A stretch of 64,000 nucleotides of DNA, from NCBI RefSeq assembly GCF_000002985.6, contig NC_003281.10, forward strand, positions 13,640,001-13,704,000. The letters run 5' to 3'. The position numbers were made by a program, and so were the translations under genes. This DNA comes from Caenorhabditis elegans (taxonomy: Eukaryota; Nematoda; Chromadorea; Rhabditida; Rhabditidae). Positions 52,098 through 64,000 of the stretch are shown here, piece by piece; position 1 is the first letter of the stretch, and every line of letters begins with the position of its first letter. Under the pieces are notes generated by a model. The model saw only the letters and a list, made by a program, of their open reading frames with translations, was not told the origin of the DNA and searched no databases.

Positions 52098-52731
52098 TTC
52101 TCTCCCCCTATTTGCGTGTTTTTTCCCTGAGAGGCAAAAAACTAAAATTTAAAATTTACACTGTGTAAATGACTCTGAAACATGCCATTCAAAATCCCCA
52201 CTATAATTTTATTTTTCAAGATTTTCTAACAATGATTGCTTTTTTTCCAAATTGAACTGTACTGAAAGTAAATCCCCTCGCCCCTCATCTTACATATTTT
52301 ATATCATTTTTTGCTGGAGCTGCGCAACGGGGAATCATCAAACTGTTTATTGGAATACCTATTTTTATACTTTTGGAGCCCTCAAAAACTGAAAATCGCG
52401 GGAAATTCTCTGTTACTCCCGACAAACGGCTATTTGCCTATAAAACCAACCAGTCCGTAGCCTCTCCTTGAAAATGTATATGTACTATATTTGTCTTTTT
52501 TTTGTGTTCTATCCTCCCTCCTCAAGCAACTATTTTTTCTCCGGAATCTCTATGATTACGATAAAGTAGACAATTATCCTTCCCAAAATTCCAATTTTGT
52601 TTCATTTAAATTTTCACGTTTTTGAACTTGAACTTTGATCCACGACACTCTTACGGCACGTGGCAAGTCATAATGGAAAATTTGAACGTCGGTAGTTTTA
52701 AATTTATTACTGCGAAAAGAATCGATCAGCG
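52098..52731. other. cul-2 / cyn-2 spacer
   Basis: 634 bp between cul-2 and cyn-2, both on the plus strand. It is AT-rich and contains the cul-2 3' UTR and probably the cyn-2 promoter. It is longer than typical for an operon, although trans-splicing of cyn-2 cannot be excluded. No other feature is seen. Confidence 0.5.
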
Positions 52732-53691
52732 ATGCCACGTGTCAAAGTGTTCTTCGATATCACGATTGGCGGAAAGAAGGGAGGACGCATCGTTATGGAG
52801 GTAAGGGGGGCAGCGTTAGGTTCTCGGAGCAAATATGATTACTGTAGGCGCTAGTGGTATGTCAGTTTGCACTTTAATGAGTATAAATTGAGAAAATCGA
52901 TATAATTTTTTGTTGCCATTTATCGATTTTTGTCGTTCTGTTATCGGTTTTTAGGATGATTGTAAAATCTTTTTCAATGGTCTTGCAGAAATTTGCCAGT
53001 TTTTCGACTTTTCAGGAAGTTACTAGATTTTGGCAACATTTAAAAATCAATAAACTAAAGATTTTTAAAACCTGTCGTTGCAGCTCTACAACGACATCGT
53101 GCCGAAGACAGCGGAAAACTTCCGCGCTCTGTGCACCGGCGAGAAAGGAAAAGGGAAATCGGGCAAGAAGTTGCACTTTAAAGGATCCAAATTTCATCGC
53201 ATCATCCCCGAGTTTATGATCCAGGGCGGCGATTTTACGGAGGGAAACGGCACCGGCGGAGAATCGATTCATGGCGAGAAGTTTGACGACGAGAACTTCA
53301 AGGAGAAGCATACCGGACCCGGAGTCTTGTCGATGGTGAAGATTCTGAAAAACTAAAAAATCGATATTATATTTACTCAAGTTATCGATTTTTCTGTTAT
53401 TGTCGATATTTGATCAAATTTTCTTTGAAATTTTTGTGAATATCGGGCTTTCTGAAATTTTATGCGCTCTGGAATTGACTATTGATTTTTCAGGCAAACT
53501 GTGGGGCGAACACAAACGGCTCGCAATTCTTCCTGTGCACAGTCAAAACCACGTGGCTAGACGGAAAACACGTGGTTTTCGGCAAAGTGATCGAAGGAAT
53601 GGATGTGGTGAAGGCGATCGAGTCGAAAGGATCCGAAGATGGGGCACCGTCGGCTCCGTGCGTCATTGCTGACTGCGGAGAAATGAAGTGA
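52732..53691 (+). CDS. cyn-2: Cyclophilin A-type peptidyl-prolyl isomerase
   Basis: Three exons: 52732-52800, 53084-53335, 53494-53691, giving 172 aa. It is a single cyclophilin domain with catalytic signature [16 protein letters not shown] (Arg in FHR), [13 protein letters not shown], and the tryptophan of [12 protein letters not shown] that contacts cyclosporin. It carries the KSGKKLH loop insertion of divergent-loop cyclophilins. There is no signal peptide, so it is probably cytosolic. This matches the known worm CYN-2 (ZK520.5). Likely role: proline isomerisation during folding. Confidence 0.96.
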
Positions 53692-54663
53692 TGCTTCTCG
53701 AAGAACAACACTGGAGAATTCGTCTTTTTATTGGATAAATATGATTTTTATTCATTTTTTTAACAAAGCATAGTTTTTGATACGTGAATTCGAAAGACAA
53801 TGATTCGTGAAGTTTTTAATCGTATTTACAGTGGGGGGACCACTTTATATCTCTAAAGTTTATTAGAATTTTAAATATTATGTCTCAGCCTCAAAAGCTT
53901 TGTGATTTTATGGCAAACAAACTCCGGGGATGCAAGTTTGTGGAATTTTGACGGAGTCCCTCATACAAGGCTGCCGCGTGGATTTTTAGAGGGCTCTTTC
54001 AATTTTGAAGTCAAACTTTCACGTTTTCAGCAAACTCTAGTTTTATATCAATATATTTACTTCCACAAATCAGAGGCCCCCGAACTAACTTTCCATGAAG
54101 TCTCTTTGCTGAAATGTCAGTCGTTTTTTTGTTGCGTGAATTTTCTAGAAATTGCCCAGCCGCCTACACGAATTCCGTCAGAGATATAAAAGTAACAAAA
54201 AAAAGTTGAAAACCGCGTGGTGACGTATGTACAGTTCTCTCTGGATGCCTACGTCTCTTATCATCACCACCGCTATTTTCGGTCAAAAACTGAGAGGGAG
54301 AGAAAAAGAGAGGCAGATGGTCAATAAGAGACGCAGAGAAAGAGCAGTGATGACTCCCCCAATCAAGAGTGCTTACTGACTTTTTCCCCATAGTTTTATA
54401 TAGCACTGTTTTTTCTTGCATTTCTTTCATTTTTGAGTAAATTGATTTGTAGCAAAAATACTTTGAAAATCGATAAAAATAAGCTTTAAAAAAATTTTAC
54501 AGACGTTTTTCCTGTAAATAAACTTCGCCAGTGTCTTGGCTTTTCAAGAACCAATATAAATATGGACGAGTTCTTTTCTTATCTCTAACTGAGTGAATTG
54601 TAAAAAGGTATCGTTAGCAAGCTTTTTTTAAATCTGAAAACAGGCTCCGCTCAAATCTGCGGT

Positions 54664-54866
54664 ACTATTACGAGAACAATAAATCATGAGAATGCGTACG
54701 TGGAGCATTTTATTTTTTTATATCGATATCACTTAGCGAAAACTACAGTAAGAACTCAAATAACTATTGTTATTTAAGTTCTTACTGTAGTCTTCGCTAA
54801 GAGATATGACAAATAAAATGCTCCACATACGCATTCTCATGATTTATTGTTCCCGTAATAACTGTA
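54664..54866. repeat. ~200-bp palindrome
   Basis: Two arms of about 95-100 bp. ATTACGAGAACAATAAATCA ... TTAGCGAAAACTACAGTAAG on the left mirrors CTTACTGTAGTCTTCGCTAA ... TGATTTATTGTTCCCGTAAT on the right, with a few mismatches and a loop of a few bases (about 54768-54776). No coding capacity. A fragment recurs at 46866. Confidence 0.9.
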
Positions 54867-55019
54867 TACAGCAAATCCTGTGTTTTTCTCAAAATAGGCT
54901 GCTCCCATTCATTGGCTTTTTAGTTTATAATCGGACACTTTGGATTTAGAAACTCAAAAAAACCAAGATGTGCGGATTGCTTGTCATTTAACTTGTCAAC
55001 CTTACTATGTATTAGCCTA

Positions 55020-55630
55020 GTGTTTACAGCAGGCATGTGGGGCAAATCTGAAAATTGGCCGAGCAGGGCGAAATTGGCAAATTTGCCGTGCATTTTATGT
55101 TATTTTACTAAACTTTGGGAACAAAATCTATTGTTTTGCTCAAAATTGAACGCCGTGCCCGGCAAATTTGGCAAATTTGGCAAATTTGCCAAGATCGTCA
55201 AACGGCAAATGAGGCAAATTTTCCGCACAAAACTTTGTGTAAATACCATGTTTTTTATTTCAAAATATTCAAAAAAAATCAATTTTTTTGGCAAAGAAAA
55301 CTATTGTTATGCCCAGGGGTACGTGTCAATTGCCGTACGGTAAACGAATTTTCGGCAATTGCTGAAATTGCCGATTTACGAAAATCAGAATTGCCCGAAC
55401 TGTAAGTTTGAAACTTTTTATAGATGTAAGAGCCTAAACACGCATTTTACTGAACAATTATCTCTTTTCAAGCTCAAAATGATTTAATCTAATTGTAAGG
55501 ATTGACAGTTTTGTTTTCGAAAATGACAAACCGAATACTAAAATACAAGGTGACATTTTTTTTTCAATTTCCGAAATATAACTAGTTTTGAAAATTGCCG
55601 AACATTTCTGATTGCCGCGCACACCTGGTT
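55020..55630. repeat. GGCAAATTTGG / GCCGAAATT repeats
   Basis: Units GGCAAATTTGGCAAATTTGG at about 55159-55190, a GGTAAACGAATTTTCGGCAATTGC block (55338-55372), and terminal-like motifs GCATGTGGGGC (55034) and CCGCGCACACCTGG (55614). Related to the arrays at 17.7, 19.8, 23.0 and 32.4 kb. Confidence 0.7.
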
Positions 55631-58600
55631 GTGTCGTTGAATTTTATTTAATAAATTTAAAGTTTTAAAAACTCTTCCAACAAATGTGTTGTCAAAAAAA
55701 AAGGTTCCTGGTCGATTGGATCGTTATCCGGGACAGTAAGTGTGTCTCGTGTTGTTCAGTGTCACTTTCATTTCTGTTTTTACTTTCTCCAGCAATTTCT
55801 TCACTTTCCATCTCCCTCCTCGAATTTCTCTTCTCATAAGCATTTCCCTTTTCCTATCAGGATTTTCGATTTTTTTAAACGAAATGCGAAAACTAATGGT
55901 GGTGGAGGTCCTGGAACTTCCCCGCTTTCATGGTATTTCTTCTTTCTACACTTTTAATCACGTTACTTTTTCTAGTAGTTGTACATATATTTTTGAAAAA
56001 AAAATTGCCGAAAATTTCCAATGATTTGGCAATTTTTTTTGAATTATCTATTGTTTGAATTTTAAAAATATATAACTTTTCTTTGAGTATTTTAATAATT
56101 ATTGATTTTTCAACATTTTCATAATCTGGATTTTGTCGGTGTACCTAAATTTTATTTTCGACTGCATTACAATGTTTGTGGCATATGACGTTTGGAAATA
56201 TTTTGAAAATTCGAGATCTTTTTTATTAAAAACTTGAAAAAAATTTGCATCAGTTTTCGAATCGGAAAACTTTTCCCCAAAGATTTCATTTTGCAAAACT
56301 ATATAATAAAACTAATTTTTTGAATTTTCTCGATTTCTCCAACTTTGGCATTCACCGAGTTGTTTTTACTATTAGTTAAATCGGCAAAAGGCTTATTTTT
56401 TAAATATCTATTTCTCCTTTCTACAACCATTAAAAAATTTGCGAAATTACCATGGAAATACCGTACAAAATACCAGGGTCCCACGTTTGCGTTTTATAAA
56501 CCTTTTCCAAGATTTCATATTTTTCCGACAATATTTTTGAGGCGCATATAAGAACTATTTCCATGGTGCATCAAAATGTGTTTTACACGTTTTTTTTTCA
56601 AATTTAAATGCAGATGGGCAAACTTCGCTTTAAAATTTGAAATATAAATATCTTACCTTAATTTTTGAAAAGTCAGAGTTTTAAGGAATTCTATTTTAAA
56701 TTGGTATTACATGCTCCTTATAACTCCCTTTCACCCAAACATTTCGAATCTTTCAATTTAAAATCTAAAATCTATTCAAATTGGTTCGCTCACCTGTTTT
56801 CCATTTCTTATGCCAATTTCCATTTTTCTACCAAATTTATCATCCCCTCCCCACACATAAAATTTCACAAAATTTTTCAAAAACCTGGTCGCCAACCAAA
56901 ATGTTTCATTTTCTACTATGAGTGTGCATGTTGTTCATTCATAAATTACACGCACATTTTCCCTTTCAGCCATCTGTTCCCAGACACCCCTTTCGTGTGG
57001 AGAATGGGGAGTTTGTAGGTAGAAATCGATGCAAAGCTACAGTTTTTTGCTATTTGGTTTTGAAAAAGTTGAAGAAAGCTCGGCCAGCGAATTTTTTTAA
57101 CGGCCGCTTTGGAAAAGGAAATTTTTGGTGAAAATTCAAAGTTTAATTTTTCAGATTATCACTAGGTTGCATTACATCGGTTCAAATTTTTGTGAATTCA
57201 GAAAAAAACGATGTATGACGAAATTAATTTCTTTGACTGTTTTCACCCACATCTACTCAAAGTTTAAGTTAGCAGTGCATTTGATTTGAAATTCTTTCCA
57301 AATGCTTGGATTCCGATGCACCATGAGCAAAGCCATGCAACTTTAAAAAGCATCCAACAACAAAAGGAATTATAAAAATATGTTTGCAACGTATACGTAT
57401 TTTAAGGTTATTCCCGTGGTTACCATGAGATATTATTTTAAAAGTTGCTCATAATCAAACATTTGGAAAAAAACTCCCGGAATAAAAAATTCTTTCTGCC
57501 AACGCTGCCAACATTGGCAACAAATTTAGTACTCGACAGTATGCCAAGTAATGCAAAGCTTAATTGCGTACGATTAAAAAGTTTCTCACTTCCCTGCACC
57601 ATGTCGATGATCAATCAAAATCGAAATTTACCACGGGTTTTATGGCACATACAATCTCAACGTTATGAGGATCACAGACTTTATTAAATGTTACTTTGGT
57701 CGGATAATATGGCTATTTTTCTGAATCTGCCCAATATTTATACTTTTGGTAGCACATATTTTGAAATCCATATTGCGGTTACAGTTCTGTAAGTATGAGT
57801 ATTTAACTCCCACATACCAAAGAATGCCCAAAGAAAATATCAACCCAAATTCGTACATACACACACAATATGTTGTTCCCATAACAGAAGCCTTCCCCTC
57901 CTCCTATCCCTATTTTTGCGCTCGCTTCCCGCGCCTCGGAGCTGCCGGACGCCACTGGACAGCACAACTGCTTTATTTTCTCTGCACCATCTTCTCGGAG
58001 CAAGCGGACGGACAAAGTAACGAAAGAGACGCAGAGTAAAAGATACGGCCCCCACTCCCTCCCCCCATGCTCTTGTTCTCGGGCGGCTCGGGACCCTCCA
58101 TGTGGACACTCTCTATTTTCTACTGGAACTTTTTGGGAGGCCCCTGGCTATAGTCGAAAACTTTTCTGTATACCTAAGTGTCAGATGACATTGGTGGAGG
58201 AGGGCTACCGGAAATCGTCTTTTTTCGAGGAATACGTATTACTCAATGGGATATTTTTGTTTTTAGAATTTCGACTGATTCATTGATTTATGGTTATTTT
58301 TATTACCATTATATAAGCATATGCATTTTGTAAAAAAGAATCCATAGCTTTTCACGTACCCCATAAAAAGCTATAATCTAGATCATAATTGATCCATGAC
58401 TTATTAATTGTTCCATGGCATGGAATCCATGCCCCACGTGTTTTCAGCTCGACCATTTGGTGTTATTTTTGCAAACACCGTCACGCGCAAATGCAGACAT
58501 TTTTGCACGCGCTGCGGTGAAATTCCTCTTGGCGAACTCAAATATTTTTTCCCGCCTTTTTTCAATATTTTCGAGGCGTTGGTCGGGCTGAATACACGTG

Positions 58601-60254
58601 TGCCTCCCTATGGCTCGAATCTCCATTGATCTAACCTCATGCTCCATAGTCACTCATTTTCCAAAAGATTCCATGTTTCCATAATGTGAGATAGACTGCA
58701 AAATTTGATCAATACAATATAGTTCAAGCAGTAAACGACGATTCTAAAGGATGTTTTTTGTTCAATTTCTCAGCATTACAGTAGTAACAGCTCATAGTCA
58801 GAAGTTACAGAGTTAAAGGAAAAATTTTAGACACATTTTGTTAATCTACAACTTTTAGAGATAATGTAACCGAAATACGAGCTGACAAAGTCTATTGATG
58901 CACCATGTTTGGAACATTTACTTCGACAACTCGTATCTCGGTTCTTATGAAAGTTACTAACAAAATATCAACTGAAAAGTTATAGAAAGACAAATAGGCA
59001 TTATTGTTTTGCACAGATAGATATGGAGCGAGAGTACCCATTGATATACAAAATCATTGATGTACCTTGTAATACTGTAATACTACTCATAGCCTCCCAA
59101 ATTCTCCAACATGTCACTGAGCCTCGGGCTACTCCAAATGGCTTTACAGTACTTACTTAATCATGGCGCTCCAGCTGTTGGTTTTGACATTTCTCCCATC
59201 ATCGTACACCACTAGGTACTCCCCGTCTGTAGCCTTGAAAGCCTTTCAATAAAATCTCTATTGTTCAATTTTGTTTCAGAATTTTTTCGGCACTAATCCA
59301 TAAAACTTTTCCAACATATTTTTTCAGAAATATACAATTTCCAATCTGAACATAACTTTTGTGCCAAAAAAATCTTTCCGTTTCTGATTTATAGTTATTA
59401 CAACTACGAATAGAGGGGAAACAACACATTTCATTTTTTGTAAAAGTAGCGGCTGGTGCTCCGCCACGAGCAGGAGCAAAGCTTCTCGCATTTTCAAGTA
59501 CTTTACTCTCTACCTCATTCACTCGACCCTGGTTTCATTGACCTTTTGACTTGTTTTAATTTTACTTTTAAAGGAACTGATTGAACTTTCAATTTTTTAG
59601 GAAGTTTTTTATTGGGCAATTTTTTAATAGTTTTATTGTTAATTTTACCGTTTCTAAAAATAAAAAGTTATTTGAATCCGTGTAGTTCTCTCGTACAATC
59701 ATCTCAAACTTTATAACATTGCCAAGAAATAATGAATAAATAAATAACATTGAAGCCCCCGCTCGAAAATCGATAATCTACTTGAACCGATAAAGTCACT
59801 AAAATACAATAATCACTAAGATACAAAATGTTCTGAGTCACCTCCAAAGTGTCATCACAATCGGAATTCATGCCACCCAAGCGCATTCCGAACCTTTTTT
59901 TGTCTTCTCTTCTCTTGTTCGGTTAACGACGTCTCTTTTCAGACTAGTCTCACACATAATCCGGTCAGTTTTTTTATGTGTCGGGCTGTCTCGGTAACTC
60001 CAACAGTTTTTTGATAGACTTGTATTTTTCCGATCAATACTTTTTTGTGTGCTGTTATCAAATCCGACTCTCATTTTTTTGTGTGATTTTCAAAAGTTTT
60101 AAAATAAGTATGTATATCCCAAAATCAGATAAGTTTTTCAAACAAATTATTGGTCGTACTTTTGTCTATATCTTTGCTATTCCCAAATTGTTATCAGCTC
60201 TGTAAATCGACAATTATGAAAATTTAAACTTGTTTTAGAGTGTTTCGGTCGATT

Positions 60255-60310
60255 TGGATCATTATAAGTGTACTTAGACAAAATCATCACTGGCGCTACT
60301 CCATCTTTAA
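60255..60310. repeat. GAGTAGCGCCAGTG repeat fragment, copy 4
   Basis: Carries ATCATTATAAGTGTACTTAGAC followed by ATCACTGGCGCTACTCCATCTTTAAT, the complement of the TGGAGTAGCGCCAGTG end seen in copies 1-3. Only one end of the family is recognisable. Confidence 0.65.
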
Positions 60311-60688
60311 TACAAAATGAAAAATATTCAAAACTGGACCCGTAGATATCAGCCGCGTCATGACATAGCAGGGCCAAAATTATTAATATTATTTTGTCAA
60401 CAGCAAAATACAGGAAGAAAAAAGTGTTACAAAACTTACTATTTATTGGGTTATCTGGGTTGAATTATTTGAAAAGTACCAGATAGGATATATTTCTGGT
60501 AAGTTTTTTTTTAAACCTAAAAAAAAAGATCCAAAATTTCTATAATTCTCATCGCTTTACGTTTATTACTTCTCCAACCACTTCGACCATTCGTTCGTTT
60601 GTTCACATTTCGTTTGTTAGTTGAGAAACGGAAAAAGAATGAAGCAAAACTGGTTTATTGCTTGCTTGCTTCTTCGTCTGTCTCGAGA

Positions 60689-62395
60689 ATGGAAAAGCTG
60701 GTGGAGGAGAAGCTATTAGAAAAGAAGGAGAAACTGTACACTTTCAGCAAAACTATTTTTTTGAACTTTTTGAGTTTTTAGGCTCGAATCACTTTCAGTT
60801 TATCGAAATTTAAACTTTATTATCGTTTTCAGCTGTTTTTTTGTGTCTAATTGTCCAATTTTGAGGGCATCTATCTCTTTAGGTTCACAAGTTATCAAAT
60901 AGCTGCCAACTAACATTGATTGGTTCCAGCAGCCGACTTCTCACAGGCCGCGAAATCAAGAAAGCTTTTTAGAAAGAAAATTATAAAAATAATGCGGCTC
61001 TATCTCTGTAGATATACTTGTTATTGAACTTACAATTTAATTTTAAAAAAAGTCCTTTTAAAAACTTAATATATTTTAGTTGGTATTTTTGATATTTAAC
61101 GTTTTTGGTTGGGGCAGCTAACATCTTAAAAGGGCAAATGATTTCTCTTCTGTTTTCCTAAACTCTGCGGATTTCAGCAGCCGACCAGGGCTGGGACAAA
61201 AAAATAATTTTGGACCAAAACAATTGTAATTTGCGAAAAACAAAAAAAACCAACAAAAAAAAGTGATGCTTAAATTTAAAAACAACGTTAAAGATGTGAA
61301 CATTTTTTGGTTTTTTGGTATAAAAGACTAAAAAAGTCCCAGCCCTGCGGCCGGCCTATGGATAGTTGCCAGCCATATGTCAGTGTCTGTCATTCTTAAA
61401 ATAACCCCTTTGTATCCAATTAGTTAAAAATCTGCCAAAAAATTCTAAAAAAATTTTGTAAGAACTTCCGAACTTCATCTCCGTTTCTGAATTGTCTTTT
61501 TTTCCTATTTCTATTTTTTTTTCTCTTTCTTCTTCTTCCTCTTCCCCATGCCATTTTACTTTTATTCTCCCTTCTCCATCTTCTCCTCCACAAATGTCTG
61601 GAGTATCCGGAGCCTACGTACACTATTTTTTGGAAAGGGAAAGGGAGTGCAAGAGCAGTGTATATACGTTCGGAAATCCTGATGCTAGCTGGTTTTCGGA
61701 AAAAGTTGGCCCATTTGGCTTCAGTCAGTTATTTTTTCATTGTAACCTTAAAATGCCCAAAGTTTTTTTTGTTAACTCTCAACGTTCTAATTGACTTTTT
61801 GAACCGATTGTGTATTCCATAAAATTTCCTATATTTTGTTAACTGCAAAATGGCTAACTCTTGTTGTTGTAAAGTTAGAACCTTCACACGTTTTTACATA
61901 TTTGAGTTTTAACAAGTTTGACCCGAAAAAAACGTTTTCTTCGGTTTTTTCTTTAAAAATGCAAGGTTTTCTCTTAAAAATATTATTTTTAGTTTTTTTC
62001 TTCGGGTCCAACCGTCTTTCACGTTTTCACTAGTGCAGAAACAAACATCAATTTATTGTACCAAAACAGGTAAGTTTGTTATTTATTTTTTGAGCACTTT
62101 GGTCTCAAAACCAGTCTTTAAATTGCCCGAAAATTGTTTTACAGGTGCTGCCAATTATAGAAAAAAAGAAACAAAATTTTGCAGACAAACTATGGGAAGA
62201 AATCAAGAGGGACAGTTTAACGGAGCTGGAAACTCCGAATCAGCAGGTTAGCCTTTTTGTTTGTTTTTTCTATGGTAAAATTCATTGTAGTTCCTTTTCT
62301 CATAGTTTTCTGTTACTACCCCTTAGCTTACTTATATACTTATCCTACTTTTTTTACAGAACACACCACCCCATAACTTTGTATTATTTTCTTAA
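60689..62395 (+). CDS. Candidate small coiled-coil protein gene, unrecognised
   Basis: Proposed exons 60689-60735, 62039-62069, 62145-62246 and 62360-62395 join in frame to 71 aa. The last three are the better supported: TGCAG, TTTTACAG and TTTTACAG acceptors, GTAAGT and GTTAGC donors, and continuous charged codons (FIVPKQVLPIIEKK, ADKLWEEIKRDSLTELE, ending in FVLFS and TAA). The first exon (MEKLVEEKLLEKKEKL) fits in phase and composition but has a weak donor (GTACAC). An alternative first exon, MANSCCCK, at 61850 with donor GTTAGA also fits. The predicted product is helical and rich in Lys/Glu. I do not recognise a family, and it could be the 3' end of a larger gene. Confidence 0.42.
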
Positions 62396-64000
62396 AATTT
62401 CTCTAATGAAATCCTAAAGCACGTGGTTTAGATGCCGGCCTAAAATCCCTTTATTCAAGTCCTCATTATTTTATCAAACTTAAAAGCTCTCGAAAACCAT
62501 GGCCCATGCCATGGCACCTACAAAATTCCATAATAAAACCACGCGAGCACATACCATGGAAAAAAGTAAGATTCTCATAATAACCTACGGTAGCTTTATT
62601 ATAACTTTTATAAAGACTCCGTTAGGCCAAAAAATTTACATTAAAAGTACTCATGATCTGTCGTACGAGCATGCTATATTTGAACATAGTTCCATGGTCC
62701 GAATGTCCAATCTCAAAGTAGCCATTTCCTACTTTCTGGGTTCCATAACTAATATTCCATGAATATACCATAATACTCAATGTTCATTCGTTAGTACGAC
62801 ATCTGTTCATACAATCAATACTCCAGTAGTTTTTCAGCTACAATGATCAATAAGAGAGTGAGTGAAACATAACTTTTTAGGAGAGAAAGTGTCTCCTCCT
62901 CTAGACCCTCCAGTCACTGTGTCTATGTGTGTGTCTGTCTGTATACAAACATGAAAATAGACAAATATGCATCACATGTATGGGCCACTGCTTTGTCGTC
63001 ATCGTCAGTTCTTTTTTGGAATGGATATACAGTTTCTTAGTGAACTTCATTTTACTAAGCTCCATGGTTCAAGGTGAATAATTTGGTTCCATGGATCACA
63101 AATGTATATGACTGTTCACTAGATATGGATTAACCTAAGTTCCGCGTATCGCGGGGTAGGTCTTTGGCAAACTTTAGTAGCTCAGTGAGTTGTCATGAGC
63201 ACTCATTGCTATTATTTCTATTCGTTGTTTCACAGCTATATTTGGGCCCTACGAATCACAGTGAGGTGTGCCATGGGTACCATGGCGTCTTAGAGAGTAT
63301 CGATGCCACTAGATATGTGTACCATATACATAGAATAGGTAACCATAGGTACTTCAGTGTGGGTCGTTATTACATTTCCATAACATGGTATAGTGTACCA
63401 TTGAGTGTAAGCAGGCTATCGGAAGCTCATTATCATTTCCAAAATGAAGCTTAGTGATTGTTAAACCCCTCACATCTCGACTCCACAATTCAAAACCACA
63501 TAAATTTCCTTCGATCCCTCTTTCCATAAGTGTCAAACCAGTTTGGCTTTTTCTTTTTGTTGGTGCGCTAAGTTGTTTACGACAGTAATCACACTGCCGT
63601 CTACATTCACTGTGACGGTTTCGGTAAGGAGACACGTGGCGACACTTTTTGGTCTGCAATTTTTGTGGCCGCGGTTTTCCTAAGCTACCTAGGGGTTCAA
63701 GTTCCCCGATTTTTTTTCTCAACAAATGTGATGTCTACCATTTCCCAACCCGTCCTATAATAATAATAATAACAATTGGAAAATCGGCGACAGTGAATTC
63801 CGGTCAGTAGGAGAATCCGGTTGGGATGCGGGAAAGCAGCGAAAAATGAGTTGCATCGTTACATCATTCATTGAAACATAGTGAATCTTCAAAATGTGGC
63901 CTAATACCTAAAAACCCGACCGGCGGACTTAGAAATCCAAAAATTACCTAGAAGCCAAAGCATACAAAGTTTAGCAAACGAGAAACAAGAGGTGGCGTAG
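62396..64000. other. CCATGG-rich region and window end
   Basis: No supported gene. Eight CCATGG sites lie between 62497 and 63285, and an (AAT)n run sits near 63756. A 123-codon open frame on the minus strand (63725-63354) has no splice or family support. Non-repetitive otherwise. Confidence 0.5.

Larger units (their letters stand above)
53692..60688. other. 7-kb gene-poor, repeat-bearing gap
   Basis: No coding exon I can support. Contents: cyn-2 3' flank, a 200-bp palindrome (54664-54866), GGCAAATTTGG repeats (55020-55390), a foldback-family terminus GCCGCGCACACCTGG (about 55613), a GC-richer block (57890-58110), one CCATGGCATGG site near 58413, and part of the GAGTAGCGCCAGTG repeat (60255-60305). 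The longer open frames here lack splice support and coding-like composition. Confidence 0.55.

Noticed and set aside
54164..54430. 88-codon open frame on the minus strand
   Set aside because: Low-complexity AGAGAG-type promoter-like sequence, with no splice signals and no family resemblance.
61492..61794. 100-codon open frame on the plus strand (MSFFPISIFFSLSSSSSSP start)
   Set aside because: It begins in a TCTTCT pyrimidine run. The later MSGVSGAYVHYF part has only a weak donor and does not join better than the alternatives to the 62-kb exons.
63640..63715. tRNA-like T-arm GGGGTTCAAGTTCCCC
   Set aside because: No matching acceptor stem, D-arm or anticodon arm lies upstream at the right distance, and the sequence after it runs into a T tract.
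63354..63725. 123-codon open frame on the minus strand near the window end
   Set aside because: It has coding-like patches with several Cys but no recognisable family and no supporting splice sites. It may be chance, and continuation outside the window cannot be judged.

Overview
The window is nuclear DNA of the nematode Caenorhabditis elegans. The gap and intron sequence is AT-rich, the introns are short with TTTTCAG/R acceptors, and ATGs often sit just behind a bare acceptor, as expected for spliced-leader trans-splicing. The conceptual proteins match worm genes I know: SET-16, FLP-15, SID-2, DYF-2, CUL-2, CYN-2, DRR-2 and ACBP-5. From memory these lie on cosmids T12D8, ZK525 and ZK520 on the right arm of chromosome III. 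I ran no database search. All exon joins were made by hand, and each accepted model keeps frame across every splice. Lengths obtained: SET-16 2475 aa, CUL-2 791, SID-2 311, CYN-2 172, FLP-15 87, DRR-2 207, ACBP-5 274, DYF-2 1364.

Layout: (1) 0.2-3.5 kb, minus strand: drr-2, a BolA-like gene and acbp-5 head to tail, probably an operon. (2) 4.0-16.3 kb, plus: set-16, the MLL3/4-type H3K4 methyltransferase, sharing a 442-bp divergent promoter region with drr-2. (3) 16.3-23.5 kb: repeat-rich gap with one weak two-exon microprotein candidate. (4) 23.5-27.8 kb, minus: flp-15, a FMRFamide-like neuropeptide precursor with a 3.7-kb first intron. (5) 27.8-33.3 kb: gap, then an AQP11-type aquaporin (plus, 33.3-34.7 kb). 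(6) 34.9-46.4 kb, minus: dyf-2, the WDR19/IFT144 intraflagellar-transport subunit. The whole of sid-2 (dsRNA uptake receptor) lies on the opposite strand inside one dyf-2 intron. A canonical X-box lies 140 bp upstream of dyf-2. (7) 47.3-53.7 kb, plus: cul-2 (cullin scaffold) then cyn-2 (cyclophilin). (8) 53.7-64 kb: repeat-rich, gene-poor; one candidate small coiled-coil gene at 60.7-62.4 kb and a striking cluster of CCATGG palindromes.

The genes do not form one pathway. What unites the window is its architecture: compact housekeeping and chromatin genes between several kilobases of foldback elements, MITE-like insertions and GCCGAAATT-type repeats. I see no exotic gene system. The best leads are the two unannotated small-gene candidates, an upstream exon that reads in frame into cul-2, the sid-2/dyf-2 nesting, a MITE with a perfect 8-bp target-site duplication in set-16, and the CCATGG cluster.
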